Positions 27,413-36,422 are shown, counted from the stretch's first letter. The stretch is DNA of 64,000 nucleotides from Tyzzerella sp. UBA1042 (GCA_002316675.1 DCDZ01000028.1:656-64655); one strand, 5' to 3'. Program-made: numbers and translations. Notes: generated by a model not told the origin, from the letters alone.

Positions 27413-28408
27413 ATGTCCAAGGGATATACGGCAATACAAATTGGGGAGAGTACCATTAAGATGGTTCAAGTTAGTGATGGCAAGGCAGTAAAAACTGTTC
27501 TGGAAGCTACCCCGGACAATTTGGTGCGGGACGGGCATATCTTGTCCTTTGAAGCACTGGCGGAAATTTTGAAAAGCATGGCAAGGGATAATCAAATGCG
27601 AAACCGCAATGCGGTGGTGGTTTTGCCCTTGGAAAATTGTTATTTGCGGCGCACCAGTATGCCCTATATGACGGTAGACCAATTAAAATTGAACCTGCCC
27701 TATGAATTCAGAGATTATATTCATGCCGACCGCGAGGATTATTTTTATGACTATGCCGTTGTAGGGCAGGAAACCGACGAAGCGGGTGAAATGAAATCAC
27801 TGGATTTGCTCATTGCGGCGGTAAAAAATGAATTGATCGAAAAATATATGAAGATTTTGACCTTTGCCGGCTTTAAGCTGAAAATCGCATTGCCCGATGC
27901 CTGTGCCTTTCGCAATATCATCCGGCAGTATGAGGAAAATAATGAAGAACACCCGGCGGCGTATTGCATTGTAGACTTGGGACATTCCTCCATTCGGGTA
28001 CATTTATATAACGGGAGCGTTTACGAAACCACCAGAGTCATTGAATATGGCGGCGTCACCCTAGATTCTCTGATTGCAGAGGAGATGGATGTGGATGTAC
28101 ATATTGCTTCTTCCTATAAAGTGAAAAACTATAATCAGGTGCAGGAATTAGAGGCCTGCAAAGAAATTTATGATAAAATGATTGTGGAGCTTTTCCGCTC
28201 CATCAATTTTTACAATTATAATAACCCCGACAGCGAATTGAAGGATATTTATTTTTGTGGCGGCTTGGCAAAGATCACACCCTTTATGGATATGGTGCGT
28301 TCCGCCTTGGAGGTGCGATGCCATACCATTGGCGAACTGATGGAGGAAGCAGAACAGGATGATACTTTGGAGTTGATTTGTGCCGCAATTGGCGCAACGC
28401 TGCAGTAG
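27413..28408 (+). CDS. pilM: Pilus assembly protein PilM-like (actin fold)
   Basis: A 331-residue cytoplasmic actin-like ATPase that forms the inner ring with PilN. Phosphate loop residues TAIQIGESTIKMVQ near the start and IVDLGHSSIRVHLY in the middle match the FtsA/PilM fold, and IYFCGGLAKITPF marks the adenosine site. It has GGGAGG before its ATG and is followed within 15 bp by pilN. Confidence 0.85.
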   Translation: MSKGYTAIQIGESTIKMVQVSDGKAVKTVLEATPDNLVRDGHILSFEALAEILKSMARDNQMRNRNAVVVLPLENCYLRRTSMPYMTVDQLKLNLPYEFRDYIHADREDYFYDYAVVGQETDEAGEMKSLDLLIAAVKNELIEKYMKILTFAGFKLKIALPDACAFRNIIRQYEENNEEHPAAYCIVDLGHSSIRVHLYNGSVYETTRVIEYGGVTLDSLIAEEMDVDVHIASSYKVKNYNQVQELEACKEIYDKMIVELFRSINFYNYNNPDSELKDIYFCGGLAKITPFMDMVRSALEVRCHTIGELMEEAEQDDTLELICAAIGATLQ

Positions 28409-28420
28409 GGGGTGAGAGCT

Positions 28421-29023
28421 TTGCAGTTAAATAAAAAAATTGGTGTGAGATATCCCACAAAAACGAATATGAACCTTGCCGTGCGGGAGACAAAGGGTGT
28501 TGATAGAAGGTCGGTGCTTCCGATCGGCATTTTTCTGGCAATCGCAGTGCTGGCTTTTGCAAAATTGGCTGTTTTTGATTTGTTCCATGCCGTGGATTTG
28601 GCGGAGGAAAACGTGCGTCTGACCCAGCAGCAGCTTGACCAAATGAAAGAGGCAAACTCCATTTATGATGAAGTTTTGAAGGAATATAACGAAAGTGTTT
28701 CTTTGAGTATTTCTTCACCGGTGATTGCAACGCTTTCCGAAAGGCTTGAAATTGTGAATCAGTATTTGATTTCCAATGCCAAGGTGGAATCCTTTAATGT
28801 TTTGGATGATGTGATTACGGCGCAAATTTCCGGCGTTACCTTAAATCAAGTTTCCGGCATTTATACAGCCTTGATGGCCAATGAATTTGTTTCCAATGTA
28901 CAGTTTTATACGGCAAGTACGGAGAATGAAACCGGCTCTCTGACAACTGCAACAATGACCATTATCCTTACGGCCAATGAAGCTGTAGCCGAGGAACAGG
29001 CGGAAGGAGGCGAGGCACAATGA
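28421..29023 (+). CDS. pilN: PilN-like pilus assembly protein
   Basis: A 200-residue bitopic protein: short basic N-terminus containing the PilM-binding type sequence ([12 protein letters not shown]), one membrane helix ([20 protein letters not shown]) and a coiled-coil plus ferredoxin-like periplasmic-type domain. Assignment rests mainly on order (pilM-N-O), size and topology. The TTG at 28421 fits GGGGGTGAG best; a GTG at 28412 overlaps that site. It overlaps pilO by four bases. Confidence 0.75.
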   Translation: MQLNKKIGVRYPTKTNMNLAVRETKGVDRRSVLPIGIFLAIAVLAFAKLAVFDLFHAVDLAEENVRLTQQQLDQMKEANSIYDEVLKEYNESVSLSISSPVIATLSERLEIVNQYLISNAKVESFNVLDDVITAQISGVTLNQVSGIYTALMANEFVSNVQFYTASTENETGSLTTATMTIILTANEAVAEEQAEGGEAQ

Positions 29024-29577
29024 TCTCCAAGTCTTTTACAAAACGGGAAAAGGTTTTGCTTGTCATTTTAATTGTTATTTTGCTTTCTGCGGTGTATTAT
29101 TTTGCCGTGGCACGCCCTTCCATGAACCGTATTTCCGTAGCAGGCGACCAAACAATGGCATTGCAGGATGAAATTACACTGGAAATGGCAAAGCTTACGA
29201 AAATAAAAGAGATGCAGGCAAAAATTGAAGAGGCAGCCTTAACGGAGCGCTTTAAAACCAGTATTCCCGATTACGATAATTTGGAAAATGTGATGAAGCA
29301 GTTGGATACAGTTTTAAGCAGCTCCACAGACTATAAGCTTTCGTTTTCACCAACCACGGAGGAAAGCGGCTTGCTTTATCGGCCCATTGATGTGGAGTTT
29401 GACTGTGCAAATTATGGGACTGCCCGAAGCATTATAGATAAAATTTATGCCAGTCCGTTTAAAAGCATGATTGATACCCTCAGTGTGGATAATACGGAAT
29501 ATAAGGAAACGGATATTACCACTTCTCCCGTAAAGGTTACCATGACGGTAATTTTTATCGAAAAGAAGACAAGCTAG
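29020..29577 (+). CDS. pilO: PilO-like pilus assembly protein
   Basis: A 185-residue protein with a short cytosolic tail, one membrane helix ([20 protein letters not shown]), a coiled coil near residues 40-75 and a C-terminal ferredoxin-like fold. PilO partners PilN in the alignment complex. ATGA overlap with pilN indicates coupling. No pilP or secretin pilQ follows, as expected for a cell without an outer membrane. Confidence 0.75.
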   Translation: MISKSFTKREKVLLVILIVILLSAVYYFAVARPSMNRISVAGDQTMALQDEITLEMAKLTKIKEMQAKIEEAALTERFKTSIPDYDNLENVMKQLDTVLSSSTDYKLSFSPTTEESGLLYRPIDVEFDCANYGTARSIIDKIYASPFKSMIDTLSVDNTEYKETDITTSPVKVTMTVIFIEKKTS

Positions 29578-29614
29578 GTTGATAAATACTATAAAAGAGA
29601 TGTTTTGTATTTTC

Positions 29615-29640
29615 GCAGGCGAGATTCGCCTGCTTTTTTT
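29615..29640 (+). terminator. Terminator of the pilus locus
   Basis: A perfect 8-bp GC-rich stem (GCAGGCGA, 3-base loop, TCGCCTGC) followed by seven T's. Confidence 0.88.
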
Positions 29641-29951
29641 ATACGCATTTGAACAGAACTGACGGTATTGCAGTGTCTGAAATAGGCATGAGAAGGGTGA
29701 AACCCCTTTCAATACACAGTTTTTAAGGAGTATTAGGTTGCCGTAAGGGAAGGTTTTGAAAAAAAAGAAAGAATTCTGCAAAATTTTCATTTAGACAGCA
29801 TATTGACATTCCAGTGATTGTATGGGCTATAACTAAGATATGCCTAATTAAAACCTTCTTGAGGTGACCTTTTGGTGAAAAGGCATATACGCCTAATAAA
29901 GCACAATGTAAGTGTTGCTATTTTAAATTTAAGGGAGAGAGGATGAAAAGA
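29641..29951 (+). other. Leader region of the acd-etf operon
   Basis: No gene. It contains the long-spacer promoter at 29803-29833, then about 110 bases of leader with a CCTTTTGGTGAAAAGG hairpin (29868-29883) and two near-identical direct copies of ATRYGCCTAAT at about 29838 and 29888 that could be operators or RNA features. Confidence 0.4.
29803..29833 (+). promoter_or_regulatory. MerR-type promoter (19-bp spacer) of acd-etfBA
   Basis: Consensus TTGACA at 29803-29808, a 19-bp spacer and TATAAC at 29828-29833. The overlong spacer is the diagnostic feature of promoters activated by MerR-family proteins, which untwist the DNA to align the boxes. The first ten bases, TTGACATTCC, are the same as in the promoter at 37661. 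Confidence 0.7.
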
Positions 29952-31097
29952 ATGGATTTTTCATTAACGAGAGAACAAGAAATGTTAAAAAAACTTGCTC
30001 GCCAATTCGCCGAAGCAGAATTGGAGCCCGTTGCAGAAGAAGTTGATCGAGAGCATATTTTCCCGGCTGAAAACTTTAAAAAGATGGCAGCCATTGGTTT
30101 GACAGGAATCGGCGTTCCCAAAGAGTATGGCGGTTCCTGCGGAGGTACATTGGAAAAAGTCATTGCAGTTTCCGAATTTGCGAAAAAATGTATGGCCTCC
30201 GCATCTATTTTATCAATTCATTTGATTGCTCCCCAAGCAATCTACAAATATGGCACCAGAGAGCAAAAGGAAAAATATCTTCCTCGTTTGACCAAAGGCG
30301 GAGAATTGGGTGCCTTTGCTTTAACGGAACCCAATGCAGGTTCTGATGCTGCCGGCGTGAAAACAACAGCCATTTTTGATCCAAATACCAATGAATATGT
30401 TTTAAACGGAACAAAATGCTTTATTTCCGGCGGAAGCAGAGCAGGTGTTTTGGTCGTTTTTGTGTTGACTGCGCCGAAAAAAGGCTTGAAAGGAATGTCT
30501 GCGTTAATTGTGGAAAAAGGAACCCCCGGTTTCACCATTGGTAAAATTGAATCCAAAATGGGTATTGCCGGTTCGGAAACAGCGGAGCTTATTTTTGAGG
30601 ACTGTCGTGTTCCTGCGGAGAACCTTTTGGGAAAGGAAGGCAAAGGCTTTAAAATTGCTATGGAAGCCTTGGACGGTGCCAGAATCGGCGTAGGTGCACA
30701 GTCAATCGGCATTGCGGAAGGCGCCATTGATTTATCTGTAAAATATGTTTACGAACGGATTCAATTTGGTAAGCCCATTGCGAATTTACAGGGCATTCAA
30801 TGGTATATTGCAGATATGGCAACAAAGACCGCAGCAGCAAGGGCGCTGGTAGAATATGCGGCTTATCTTGAGGATGCAGGCAAGCCTTTTACAATGGAAT
30901 CCGCCATGTGTAAGCTGAATGCATCAGAAAATGCACGCTTCGTTACCAACTTGGCATTACAAATTCATGGCGGCTATGGATATATGAAGGATTATCCTTT
31001 GGAGCGGATGTATCGTGATGCAAAGATTACGGAGATTTATGAAGGAACCTCGGAAATACATAAGGTTGTAATTGCCAGAGAGGTAATGAAAAGATAA
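29952..31097 (+). CDS. Acyl-CoA dehydrogenase, predicted acryloyl-CoA reductase
   Basis: A 381-residue FAD flavoprotein of the butyryl-CoA dehydrogenase type. Signatures are AFALTEPNAGSDAAG (acyl-CoA/FAD binding), the C-terminal QIHGGYGYMKDYPLERMYRD and the catalytic-base motif IYEGTSEI with Glu at about residue 364. It is followed directly by etfB and etfA, as in Bcd-Etf complexes. Because the cluster also encodes CoA activation and ammonia elimination from beta-alanine, I infer that the substrate in vivo is acryloyl-CoA (giving propionyl-CoA) or methacrylyl-CoA. The start at 29952 (MDFSL) is preferred over an ATG nine bases upstream because of the GGGAGAGG position. Confidence 0.88.
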   Translation: MDFSLTREQEMLKKLARQFAEAELEPVAEEVDREHIFPAENFKKMAAIGLTGIGVPKEYGGSCGGTLEKVIAVSEFAKKCMASASILSIHLIAPQAIYKYGTREQKEKYLPRLTKGGELGAFALTEPNAGSDAAGVKTTAIFDPNTNEYVLNGTKCFISGGSRAGVLVVFVLTAPKKGLKGMSALIVEKGTPGFTIGKIESKMGIAGSETAELIFEDCRVPAENLLGKEGKGFKIAMEALDGARIGVGAQSIGIAEGAIDLSVKYVYERIQFGKPIANLQGIQWYIADMATKTAAARALVEYAAYLEDAGKPFTMESAMCKLNASENARFVTNLALQIHGGYGYMKDYPLERMYRDAKITEIYEGTSEIHKVVIAREVMKR

Positions 31098-31112
31098 GAA
31101 GGAGTGTATAGG

Positions 31113-31916
31113 ATGAGAATTTATGTTTGTGTAAAACAGGTTCCGGACACATCCGGAAAGGTTGCCGTAAACCCCGATGGAACATTAAACCGTGCCTCCA
31201 TGACAGCAATCATCAATCCGGATGATATGAGTGCCATTGAGCAGGCCTTAAAATTAAAGGATGAAACGGGATGTCAAGTGACTGCTGTTACCATGGGGCC
31301 GCCTCCTGCGGAAGGAATGCTGCGAGAAATGATTGCTATGGGTGCTGATGACGGGGTTTTAATTTCCGCCAGAGAATTTGGCGGTTCCGATACTTTCGCA
31401 ACATCTCAGATCATTGCAGCGGCTCTTTGCAAATTAGGACTTGGCAAGGAAGATATGATTTTCTGCGGCAGACAGGCTATTGATGGCGACACGGCACAGG
31501 TTGGCCCACAGATTGCTGAGAAATTAGATATTCCTCAGGTGACTTATGCCTCGGCCATTAAAAAAAGCGGAAACAGCATTTTGGTGAAACGGATGCTGGA
31601 GGACGGATACATGATGATCGAGGTGAATACACCTTGCTTAATTACCTGTATTAAAGATAAAACGGTGACACCGCGCTATATGACATTGAATGGAATTATG
31701 GAATGCTATAGCAAGCCCCTTGCGGTTTTGGATTTTGAGGCCCTTAAGGATGAACCGCTGATTGAGCTGGATACCATTGGTCTGAAAGGATCCCCTACAA
31801 ATATTTTCAAGTCCTTCACCCCGCCGCAAAAGGGTGTGGGCGTTATGCTGCAGGGCACAGACAAAGAAAAAGTTGATGATTTGGTGGACAGATTGATGAA
31901 GAAGTATGTCATTTAA
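31113..31916 (+). CDS. etfB: Electron transfer flavoprotein beta subunit
   Basis: A 267-residue EtfB, binding AMP or a second FAD and passing electrons to or from the acyl-CoA dehydrogenase just upstream. The start KQVPDTSGKVAVNPDG, the mid motif GRQAIDGDTAQVGPQIAE and the signature loop around residues 215-235 are typical. AAGGAG lies eight bases before the ATG at 31113. Whether this Etf bifurcates electrons (using NADH and ferredoxin) cannot be settled by eye. Confidence 0.93.
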   Translation: MRIYVCVKQVPDTSGKVAVNPDGTLNRASMTAIINPDDMSAIEQALKLKDETGCQVTAVTMGPPPAEGMLREMIAMGADDGVLISAREFGGSDTFATSQIIAAALCKLGLGKEDMIFCGRQAIDGDTAQVGPQIAEKLDIPQVTYASAIKKSGNSILVKRMLEDGYMMIEVNTPCLITCIKDKTVTPRYMTLNGIMECYSKPLAVLDFEALKDEPLIELDTIGLKGSPTNIFKSFTPPQKGVGVMLQGTDKEKVDDLVDRLMKKYVI

Positions 31917-31937
31917 CCGAAGGGAGATGGGCGAAGT

Positions 31938-33041
31938 ATGGCTTTCAATAGTGCGGATATAAATTCGTTTCAGGATATTTGGGTATTTTGTGAGCAGAGA
32001 GAGGGAAAGCTGGTAAACACGGATTTTGAATTAATCTCAGAAGGCAGAAAATTGGCTGACGAACGTGGGTCTAAGCTTGTCGGCATTTTGCTTGGGCACA
32101 AGGTAGGAGAGATTGCCAAGGAATTGGGTGGATATGGCGCGGATAAAATCATTGTTTGTGACCATCCGGACTTGAAATTTTACACCACAGATGCATATGC
32201 AAGGGTGCTTTGTGATGCGGTTATGGAGGAAAAGCCCGAAGTTATTTTAATCGGCGCTACCAATATTGGGCGTGATCTGGGGCCAAGATGCGCGGCACGC
32301 TTACATACCGGCTTGACAGCGGATTGTACGCATCTGGATATTGATATGAAGAAATATGTGGATTTTCTTTCTACATCCTCTACCTTGGATGTCGCATCTA
32401 TGTCGTTCCCCATGGCGGACACAAATTTGAAAATGACACGTCCGGCGTTCGGCGGACATTTGATGGCAACGATTATTTGCCCTCGTTTTCGTCCTTGTAT
32501 GTCTACAGTGCGTCCGGGGGTAATGAAGAAATCAGAGTTTAGTCAGGCAAAGGCGGATGCGTGTGAAATTGAATTGCGTCAGGTTGCTCTTTCTAAAGAG
32601 GATTTGAAAACAAAGGTAGTCGACATCGTGAAGGAAGCGAAAAAAATCGTTGATTTAATCGGTGCAGAAATCATTGTCTCCGTAGGACGTGGTATCAGTA
32701 AGGATGTGGAAGGAGGCATTGCTCTGGCAGAAAAGCTGGCTGATGCCTTTGGAAATGGCGTTGTGGGCGGTTCTCGTGCGGTAATTGATTCCGGTTGGCT
32801 TCCTGCGGATCATCAGGTTGGTCAAACGGGAAAGACTGTTCACCCGAAGGTATATGTTGCGCTAGGTATTTCCGGTGCAATTCAGCATAAAGCAGGTATG
32901 CAGGATTCTGAATTGATTATTGCGGTGAATAAAGATGAAACAGCACCTATTTTTGACTGTGCGGATTATGGAATAACAGGAGATTTGTTTCAGATCGTTC
33001 CGATGATGATCGAGGCAGTAATAGAAGGAAAAAATGCATAA
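31938..33041 (+). CDS. etfA: Electron transfer flavoprotein alpha subunit
   Basis: A 367-residue EtfA. The C-terminal FAD domain is strongly conserved: VGRGISKDVEGG, SRAVIDSGWLPADHQVGQTG and YVALGISGAIQHKAGM. The N-terminal domain pairs with EtfB. It completes a three-gene operon (acd-etfB-etfA) with 15-21 bp spacings, giving the reductase complex for the terminal enoyl-CoA reduction of the pathway. Confidence 0.94.
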   Translation: MAFNSADINSFQDIWVFCEQREGKLVNTDFELISEGRKLADERGSKLVGILLGHKVGEIAKELGGYGADKIIVCDHPDLKFYTTDAYARVLCDAVMEEKPEVILIGATNIGRDLGPRCAARLHTGLTADCTHLDIDMKKYVDFLSTSSTLDVASMSFPMADTNLKMTRPAFGGHLMATIICPRFRPCMSTVRPGVMKKSEFSQAKADACEIELRQVALSKEDLKTKVVDIVKEAKKIVDLIGAEIIVSVGRGISKDVEGGIALAEKLADAFGNGVVGGSRAVIDSGWLPADHQVGQTGKTVHPKVYVALGISGAIQHKAGMQDSELIIAVNKDETAPIFDCADYGITGDLFQIVPMMIEAVIEGKNA

Positions 33042-33299
33042 GTGTACAAAAGGATAAAATGCTAGGTATTGGTAATGTTTCGGCTGATAGAAGCATTACC
33101 GGTGCAGCTAAAAATTTTCATTTTAGATTAGATGGCAATCAATGCATTCCATGAAAAAAGGGAAATGGTTTCTGATTGCAGGACATGGAAAACCATGGTT
33201 TTACAAAAAATTCTTTCTGCATTTTAAGGAGTGCGATTGTAAGCCCAAGGGGGTTGTCCTCTAAAAGAGTTCTTTTGCAAAAAGAAAAGGGGAATGACT
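33042..33299 (+). other. Gap between etfA and the lyase genes
   Basis: No gene. A 7-bp stem GGTAATG/CATTACC (33069-33098) without a T run may weaken transcription after etfA. No clear promoter was found for the next gene, so read-through from the acd promoter is plausible. Confidence 0.35.
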
Positions 33300-33674
33300 A
33301 TGAAGGAAGAAAATGTAACATTTCGTTATAGGATGTCGGATAGAGATGTGTTTTACGGCGGCGGTGTAGTCAATGGCGCAAGAAGCATTACCCTTGCCAA
33401 TGATGCTGCAAACCGACTGATGGCAAAGGTATTTCAAAATACAGGGCATTGCGTTGAGGTGAAAAAGGTGAGACTTTACGATCCTTGTTTTGCTGGGGAT
33501 TATATGGAATTTATAGCAAGAGTGAAAAAAATGGAGGGAAACCGGGCTGTGATTGAAGTACGCTCCTTTAAAATTATTGAGGTGCCGGAAAATCCACTAT
33601 ATCCCAGCTCTATTGATGTACTTTCCAAGCCACCATTGTCTACGGTAGTGCAATTTGTTTATGAATCATACTAA
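33300..33674 (+). CDS. Hot-dog CoA ammonia-lyase-like protein, copy 1
   Basis: A 124-residue single hot-dog domain protein resembling beta-alanyl-CoA ammonia-lyase (Acl of Clostridium propionicum) and 3-aminobutyryl-CoA ammonia-lyase (Kal). Family-like segments are RMSDRDVFYGGGVVNGAR near the start and CFAGDYMEFIARVKKMEGNR in the middle. Predicted reaction: beta-alanyl-CoA to acryloyl-CoA plus ammonia. It is about 93% identical to the protein at 35427. The ATG at 33300, six bases after AAAGGGGA, is preferred to the ATG two codons earlier. Function is inferred from family resemblance and operon context. Confidence 0.75.
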   Translation: MKEENVTFRYRMSDRDVFYGGGVVNGARSITLANDAANRLMAKVFQNTGHCVEVKKVRLYDPCFAGDYMEFIARVKKMEGNRAVIEVRSFKIIEVPENPLYPSSIDVLSKPPLSTVVQFVYESY

Positions 33675-33701
33675 GCATTGTATTGACAGGAGAGAAAAAT
33701 T

Positions 33702-34883
33702 ATGAAAAAAGCGCTGGAGGGTTTGAAGGTAATTGATCTTACAACGGCATTAAACGGGCCTTTTTGCACCATGATATTAGCAGACTATGGCGCAGAGGTT
33801 TTAAAAATTGAGCCGATTGAAGGGGAGCAATGTCGTTTTTGGGGCCCCTTGGATGAAAAAAGCGGTGAAAGCGGATTCTACAATTATGTAAACCGAAATA
33901 AAAAGGGTGCCACGTTGAATTTGAAGACGGAAAAAGGATTGCAGTTGTTTTATGATATTGTAAAAGATGCAGATATTCTGGTGGAAAATTTCAGGGGCGG
34001 CGTCACAAAAAAACTGAAAATTGATTATGAAATAATTAAAAAAATAAATCCTAACATTATTTATGCATCCGGCTCCGGTTTTGGGCAGTATGGTCCCGTT
34101 ACCCACCGCCCATGCTATGACATTGTTGCCCAAGCTATGGGCGGGATGATCAATTTAACGGGCTTTAAGGATAGAGACCCCGTGAAGGTTGGGCCGTCTG
34201 TGGCGGATCACGTTGCCGGAATTTATTTGGCGCTGGGGGTTATGATAGCGCTTTACAACCGTAAGGTGACAGGGGTAGGACAGCAGGTGGACGTGGCAAT
34301 GTTTGACACCATTTTCAGCATTTTGGAGAATGCTTTGGTGAACTATACCATGGGCGGAGTAATTACCGAAAGAAATGGCAATGTTGACCCATCCATTTCA
34401 CCCTTTGATGTGTACGATTGTAAGGATGGGTTTGTGGCACTGGGCGTAGGGAATGACAGACTGTTCAATACGTTTTGCAATACCATTGGCCACCCGGAGC
34501 TTCTAGAAGACCCTCGTTATGCCACAAATCATTTGCGCTGTAATAACTATATCCCGGAATTACAAAATACCATTCGCCGGTGGTGCGAAGGATATACCAA
34601 AAGTGAAATCGAAAACATCATGGATCAAGCGGGGATTCCCTGCGGCCCTGTTTTAAACGTGAAGGAGGCCATTGAGCATCCTCACATTCAGGCAAGAGAA
34701 ATGATGGTGCATTGTCAACATCCCACGGCGGGAGATCAGTATTTTCAAGGCTGTGTGATTAAGCTTTCCGAGACACCCGGAGAGGTATATACATCATCTC
34801 CGCTGTTAGGCCAGCATAATAAAGAAATTTTTGGATTAACAGAAGAAGCGGTTAAAAAGCTGAAAAAAGAAGGCGTTATGTAA
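33702..34883 (+). CDS. Family III (CaiB/BaiF) CoA-transferase
   Basis: A 393-residue class III CoA-transferase, which moves CoA between carboxylic acids through a covalent aspartyl-CoA intermediate. Motifs include LKVIDLTTALNGPFCTMILA at the N-terminus, EVLKIEPIEGEQCRFWGP, the NPNIIYASGSGFGQYGP segment and the conserved RPCYDIVAQAMGGMI whose Asp is the expected nucleophile. Between two copies of an ammonia-lyase-like gene, its likely job is to activate beta-alanine (or beta-aminoisobutyrate) using propionyl-CoA or acetyl-CoA as donor. The known C. propionicum pathway uses a family I transferase instead, so this would be a different solution. Confidence 0.85.
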   Translation: MKKALEGLKVIDLTTALNGPFCTMILADYGAEVLKIEPIEGEQCRFWGPLDEKSGESGFYNYVNRNKKGATLNLKTEKGLQLFYDIVKDADILVENFRGGVTKKLKIDYEIIKKINPNIIYASGSGFGQYGPVTHRPCYDIVAQAMGGMINLTGFKDRDPVKVGPSVADHVAGIYLALGVMIALYNRKVTGVGQQVDVAMFDTIFSILENALVNYTMGGVITERNGNVDPSISPFDVYDCKDGFVALGVGNDRLFNTFCNTIGHPELLEDPRYATNHLRCNNYIPELQNTIRRWCEGYTKSEIENIMDQAGIPCGPVLNVKEAIEHPHIQAREMMVHCQHPTAGDQYFQGCVIKLSETPGEVYTSSPLLGQHNKEIFGLTEEAVKKLKKEGVM

Positions 34884-34936
34884 TCTTTAACTAGGAAATT
34901 TTATTTATAAAATAAAGAAGGGCGAGGTGTAGTTTT

Positions 34937-35395
34937 ATGAGAAAGGTATCTATTTTAAGTTATAACATGACCACAGCCGACGGCGCAAATCAGGATGGGT
35001 TAATTCCCATTGGCCGCCAGTTTGATTTTATTGGAGATGTGGAAACGGAGGAAATGATCCTGGTAGACGGGGACGAATCTCTTTGCTTAGGCTACGAGGA
35101 TGTAAAATGCTACAAGGATGTTTATGTTGGCGATATGATTGATTTTAAAGCGACGCTAACCAATGTGGGGAACACCTCCCGCGATTGCTGGATTGAGGTA
35201 TTTAAGCTGGCAACTCCTGCATTCCGGGAAGGAAAAACTGATTGTATGCCGGGAGAGATGGTTTGGTTTGACGAACCTATTTTATGCACCGAAGGAAAGG
35301 TACGTTTAGTTGTAAAGAAGCACTTGCAGCGTGGGGCACAGCCGGAAGGCAAAGTGATAGAGCCGTGGCGCCCATTGTCAGATTTTCCGGAATAA
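34937..35395 (+). CDS. Hot-dog CoA ammonia-lyase-like protein, divergent
   Basis: A 152-residue hot-dog protein. Its segment VDGDESLCLGYEDVKCY...VYVGDMIDF...VGNTSRDCWIEVFKLA follows the Acl/Kal family pattern more closely than the two short copies on either side. It may be the catalytic partner of a heteromeric lyase or an isoenzyme for a second substrate such as beta-aminoisobutyryl-CoA from thymine. GGCGAGGTG precedes its ATG. Function is inferred. Confidence 0.72.
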   Translation: MRKVSILSYNMTTADGANQDGLIPIGRQFDFIGDVETEEMILVDGDESLCLGYEDVKCYKDVYVGDMIDFKATLTNVGNTSRDCWIEVFKLATPAFREGKTDCMPGEMVWFDEPILCTEGKVRLVVKKHLQRGAQPEGKVIEPWRPLSDFPE

Positions 35396-35426
35396 GCGAT
35401 ATATTCTGATAGAAAGGGGAATGAAT

Positions 35427-35801
35427 ATGAATGAGCAAATTGTAACCTATCGTTACAGAATGTCGGATAGAGATGTTTTTTACGGCGGCGGTGTAGTAAA
35501 TGGCGCAAGAAGCATTACCCTTGCCAATGATGCTGCAAACCGTTTGATGGCAAAGGTATACCAAAATACCGGACATTGCATTGAAGTGAAAAAAGTAAGG
35601 CTGTATGAGCCCTGTTTTGCGGGGGATTATATGGAATTTATAGCAAGAGTGAAAAAAATGGAGGGAAACCGGGCTGTGATTGAAGTACGTTCCTTTAAAA
35701 TTATTGAAGTGCCGGAAAATCCGCCGTATCCCAGTTCTATTGATGTACTACCTGAGCCGCCCCTGTCTACGGTGGTACAGTTTGTTTACGAAACATATTG
35801 A
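35427..35801 (+). CDS. Hot-dog CoA ammonia-lyase-like protein, copy 2
   Basis: A 124-residue near-duplicate of the protein at 33300 (about eight substitutions in 119 aligned residues, mostly conservative apart from a cluster near the C-terminus). The ribosome site AAAGGGGA and ATG-Asn-ATG arrangement are also duplicated. A stretch of about 60 bp is nearly identical in DNA, which suggests recent duplication or gene conversion. Both copies keep the same family-like segments, so both may be active subunits. Confidence 0.74.
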   Translation: MNEQIVTYRYRMSDRDVFYGGGVVNGARSITLANDAANRLMAKVYQNTGHCIEVKKVRLYEPCFAGDYMEFIARVKKMEGNRAVIEVRSFKIIEVPENPPYPSSIDVLPEPPLSTVVQFVYETY

Positions 35802-35805
35802 ACAA

Positions 35806-36342
35806 ATGAATACCATAGCGTGTATTAAATCCAGAAGAAGTATCCGCCGGTATTTACCCAGGAAGGTTGCGCACGAGATCATTGAAGAGTTGATTGCGTG
35901 TGCTAAGTGGGCACCTTCATGGAATAATTGCAAGGCTGTGCGGTATACGGTTGTGGAGCGGGAGGAAGATTTAAAAGAACTTGCAGATACTCTGGTTGCA
36001 TCAGAAAATATCCATATTGTTAGAAATGCACCGCTGATATTTATTATTTCCAATGTGAAAAAGCGTTCTGGATATGAACGGGACGGACATACCTCTTCTG
36101 CCAAAGGGGATAGCTGGGAAATGTTTGATGCGGGTGCGGCATGCCAAACCTTATGCCTTGCAGCAGCGGAGCTGGGGCTGGGAACGGTGATTATGGGTAC
36201 TTTTGATGAGATTGGTATTGGAAGGTTTGCAGGCATACCGGAGAATGAAGAAATCATTGCGTTGGTTGCCTGCGGATATGCCGATGAAACACCCAAAGCA
36301 CCACGAAGAAAAGAGGTAGCAGAGATACTGCGGTATTTATAA
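35806..36342 (+). CDS. Nitroreductase-family protein
   Basis: A 178-residue FMN-binding nitroreductase-like oxidoreductase. The start CIKSRRSIRRYLPRKV is the classic FMN phosphate-binding segment, and CAKWAPSWNN, ETLGLG-like LAAAELGLGTVIMGTF and IPENEEIIALVACGYA are family motifs. It begins four bases after the lyase stop, so it belongs to the same transcript. A role in the pathway (for example reducing an enoyl or oxidised intermediate) is possible but not shown. Confidence 0.85.
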   Translation: MNTIACIKSRRSIRRYLPRKVAHEIIEELIACAKWAPSWNNCKAVRYTVVEREEDLKELADTLVASENIHIVRNAPLIFIISNVKKRSGYERDGHTSSAKGDSWEMFDAGAACQTLCLAAAELGLGTVIMGTFDEIGIGRFAGIPENEEIIALVACGYADETPKAPRRKEVAEILRYL

Positions 36343-36383
36343 TTGCTACAAAAAGTATATAGTTTGGGATTGATATAATGAAT

Positions 36384-36422
36384 ATGCTCCTCGGTCAAAG
36401 CGGCTGGGGGGCATTTGCTTTT
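36384..36422 (+). terminator. Putative terminator after the nitroreductase gene
   Basis: Stem ATGCTCC (36384-36390) with GGGGCAT (36408-36414), one wobble, followed by TTGCTTTT. Moderate quality. Confidence 0.45.
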
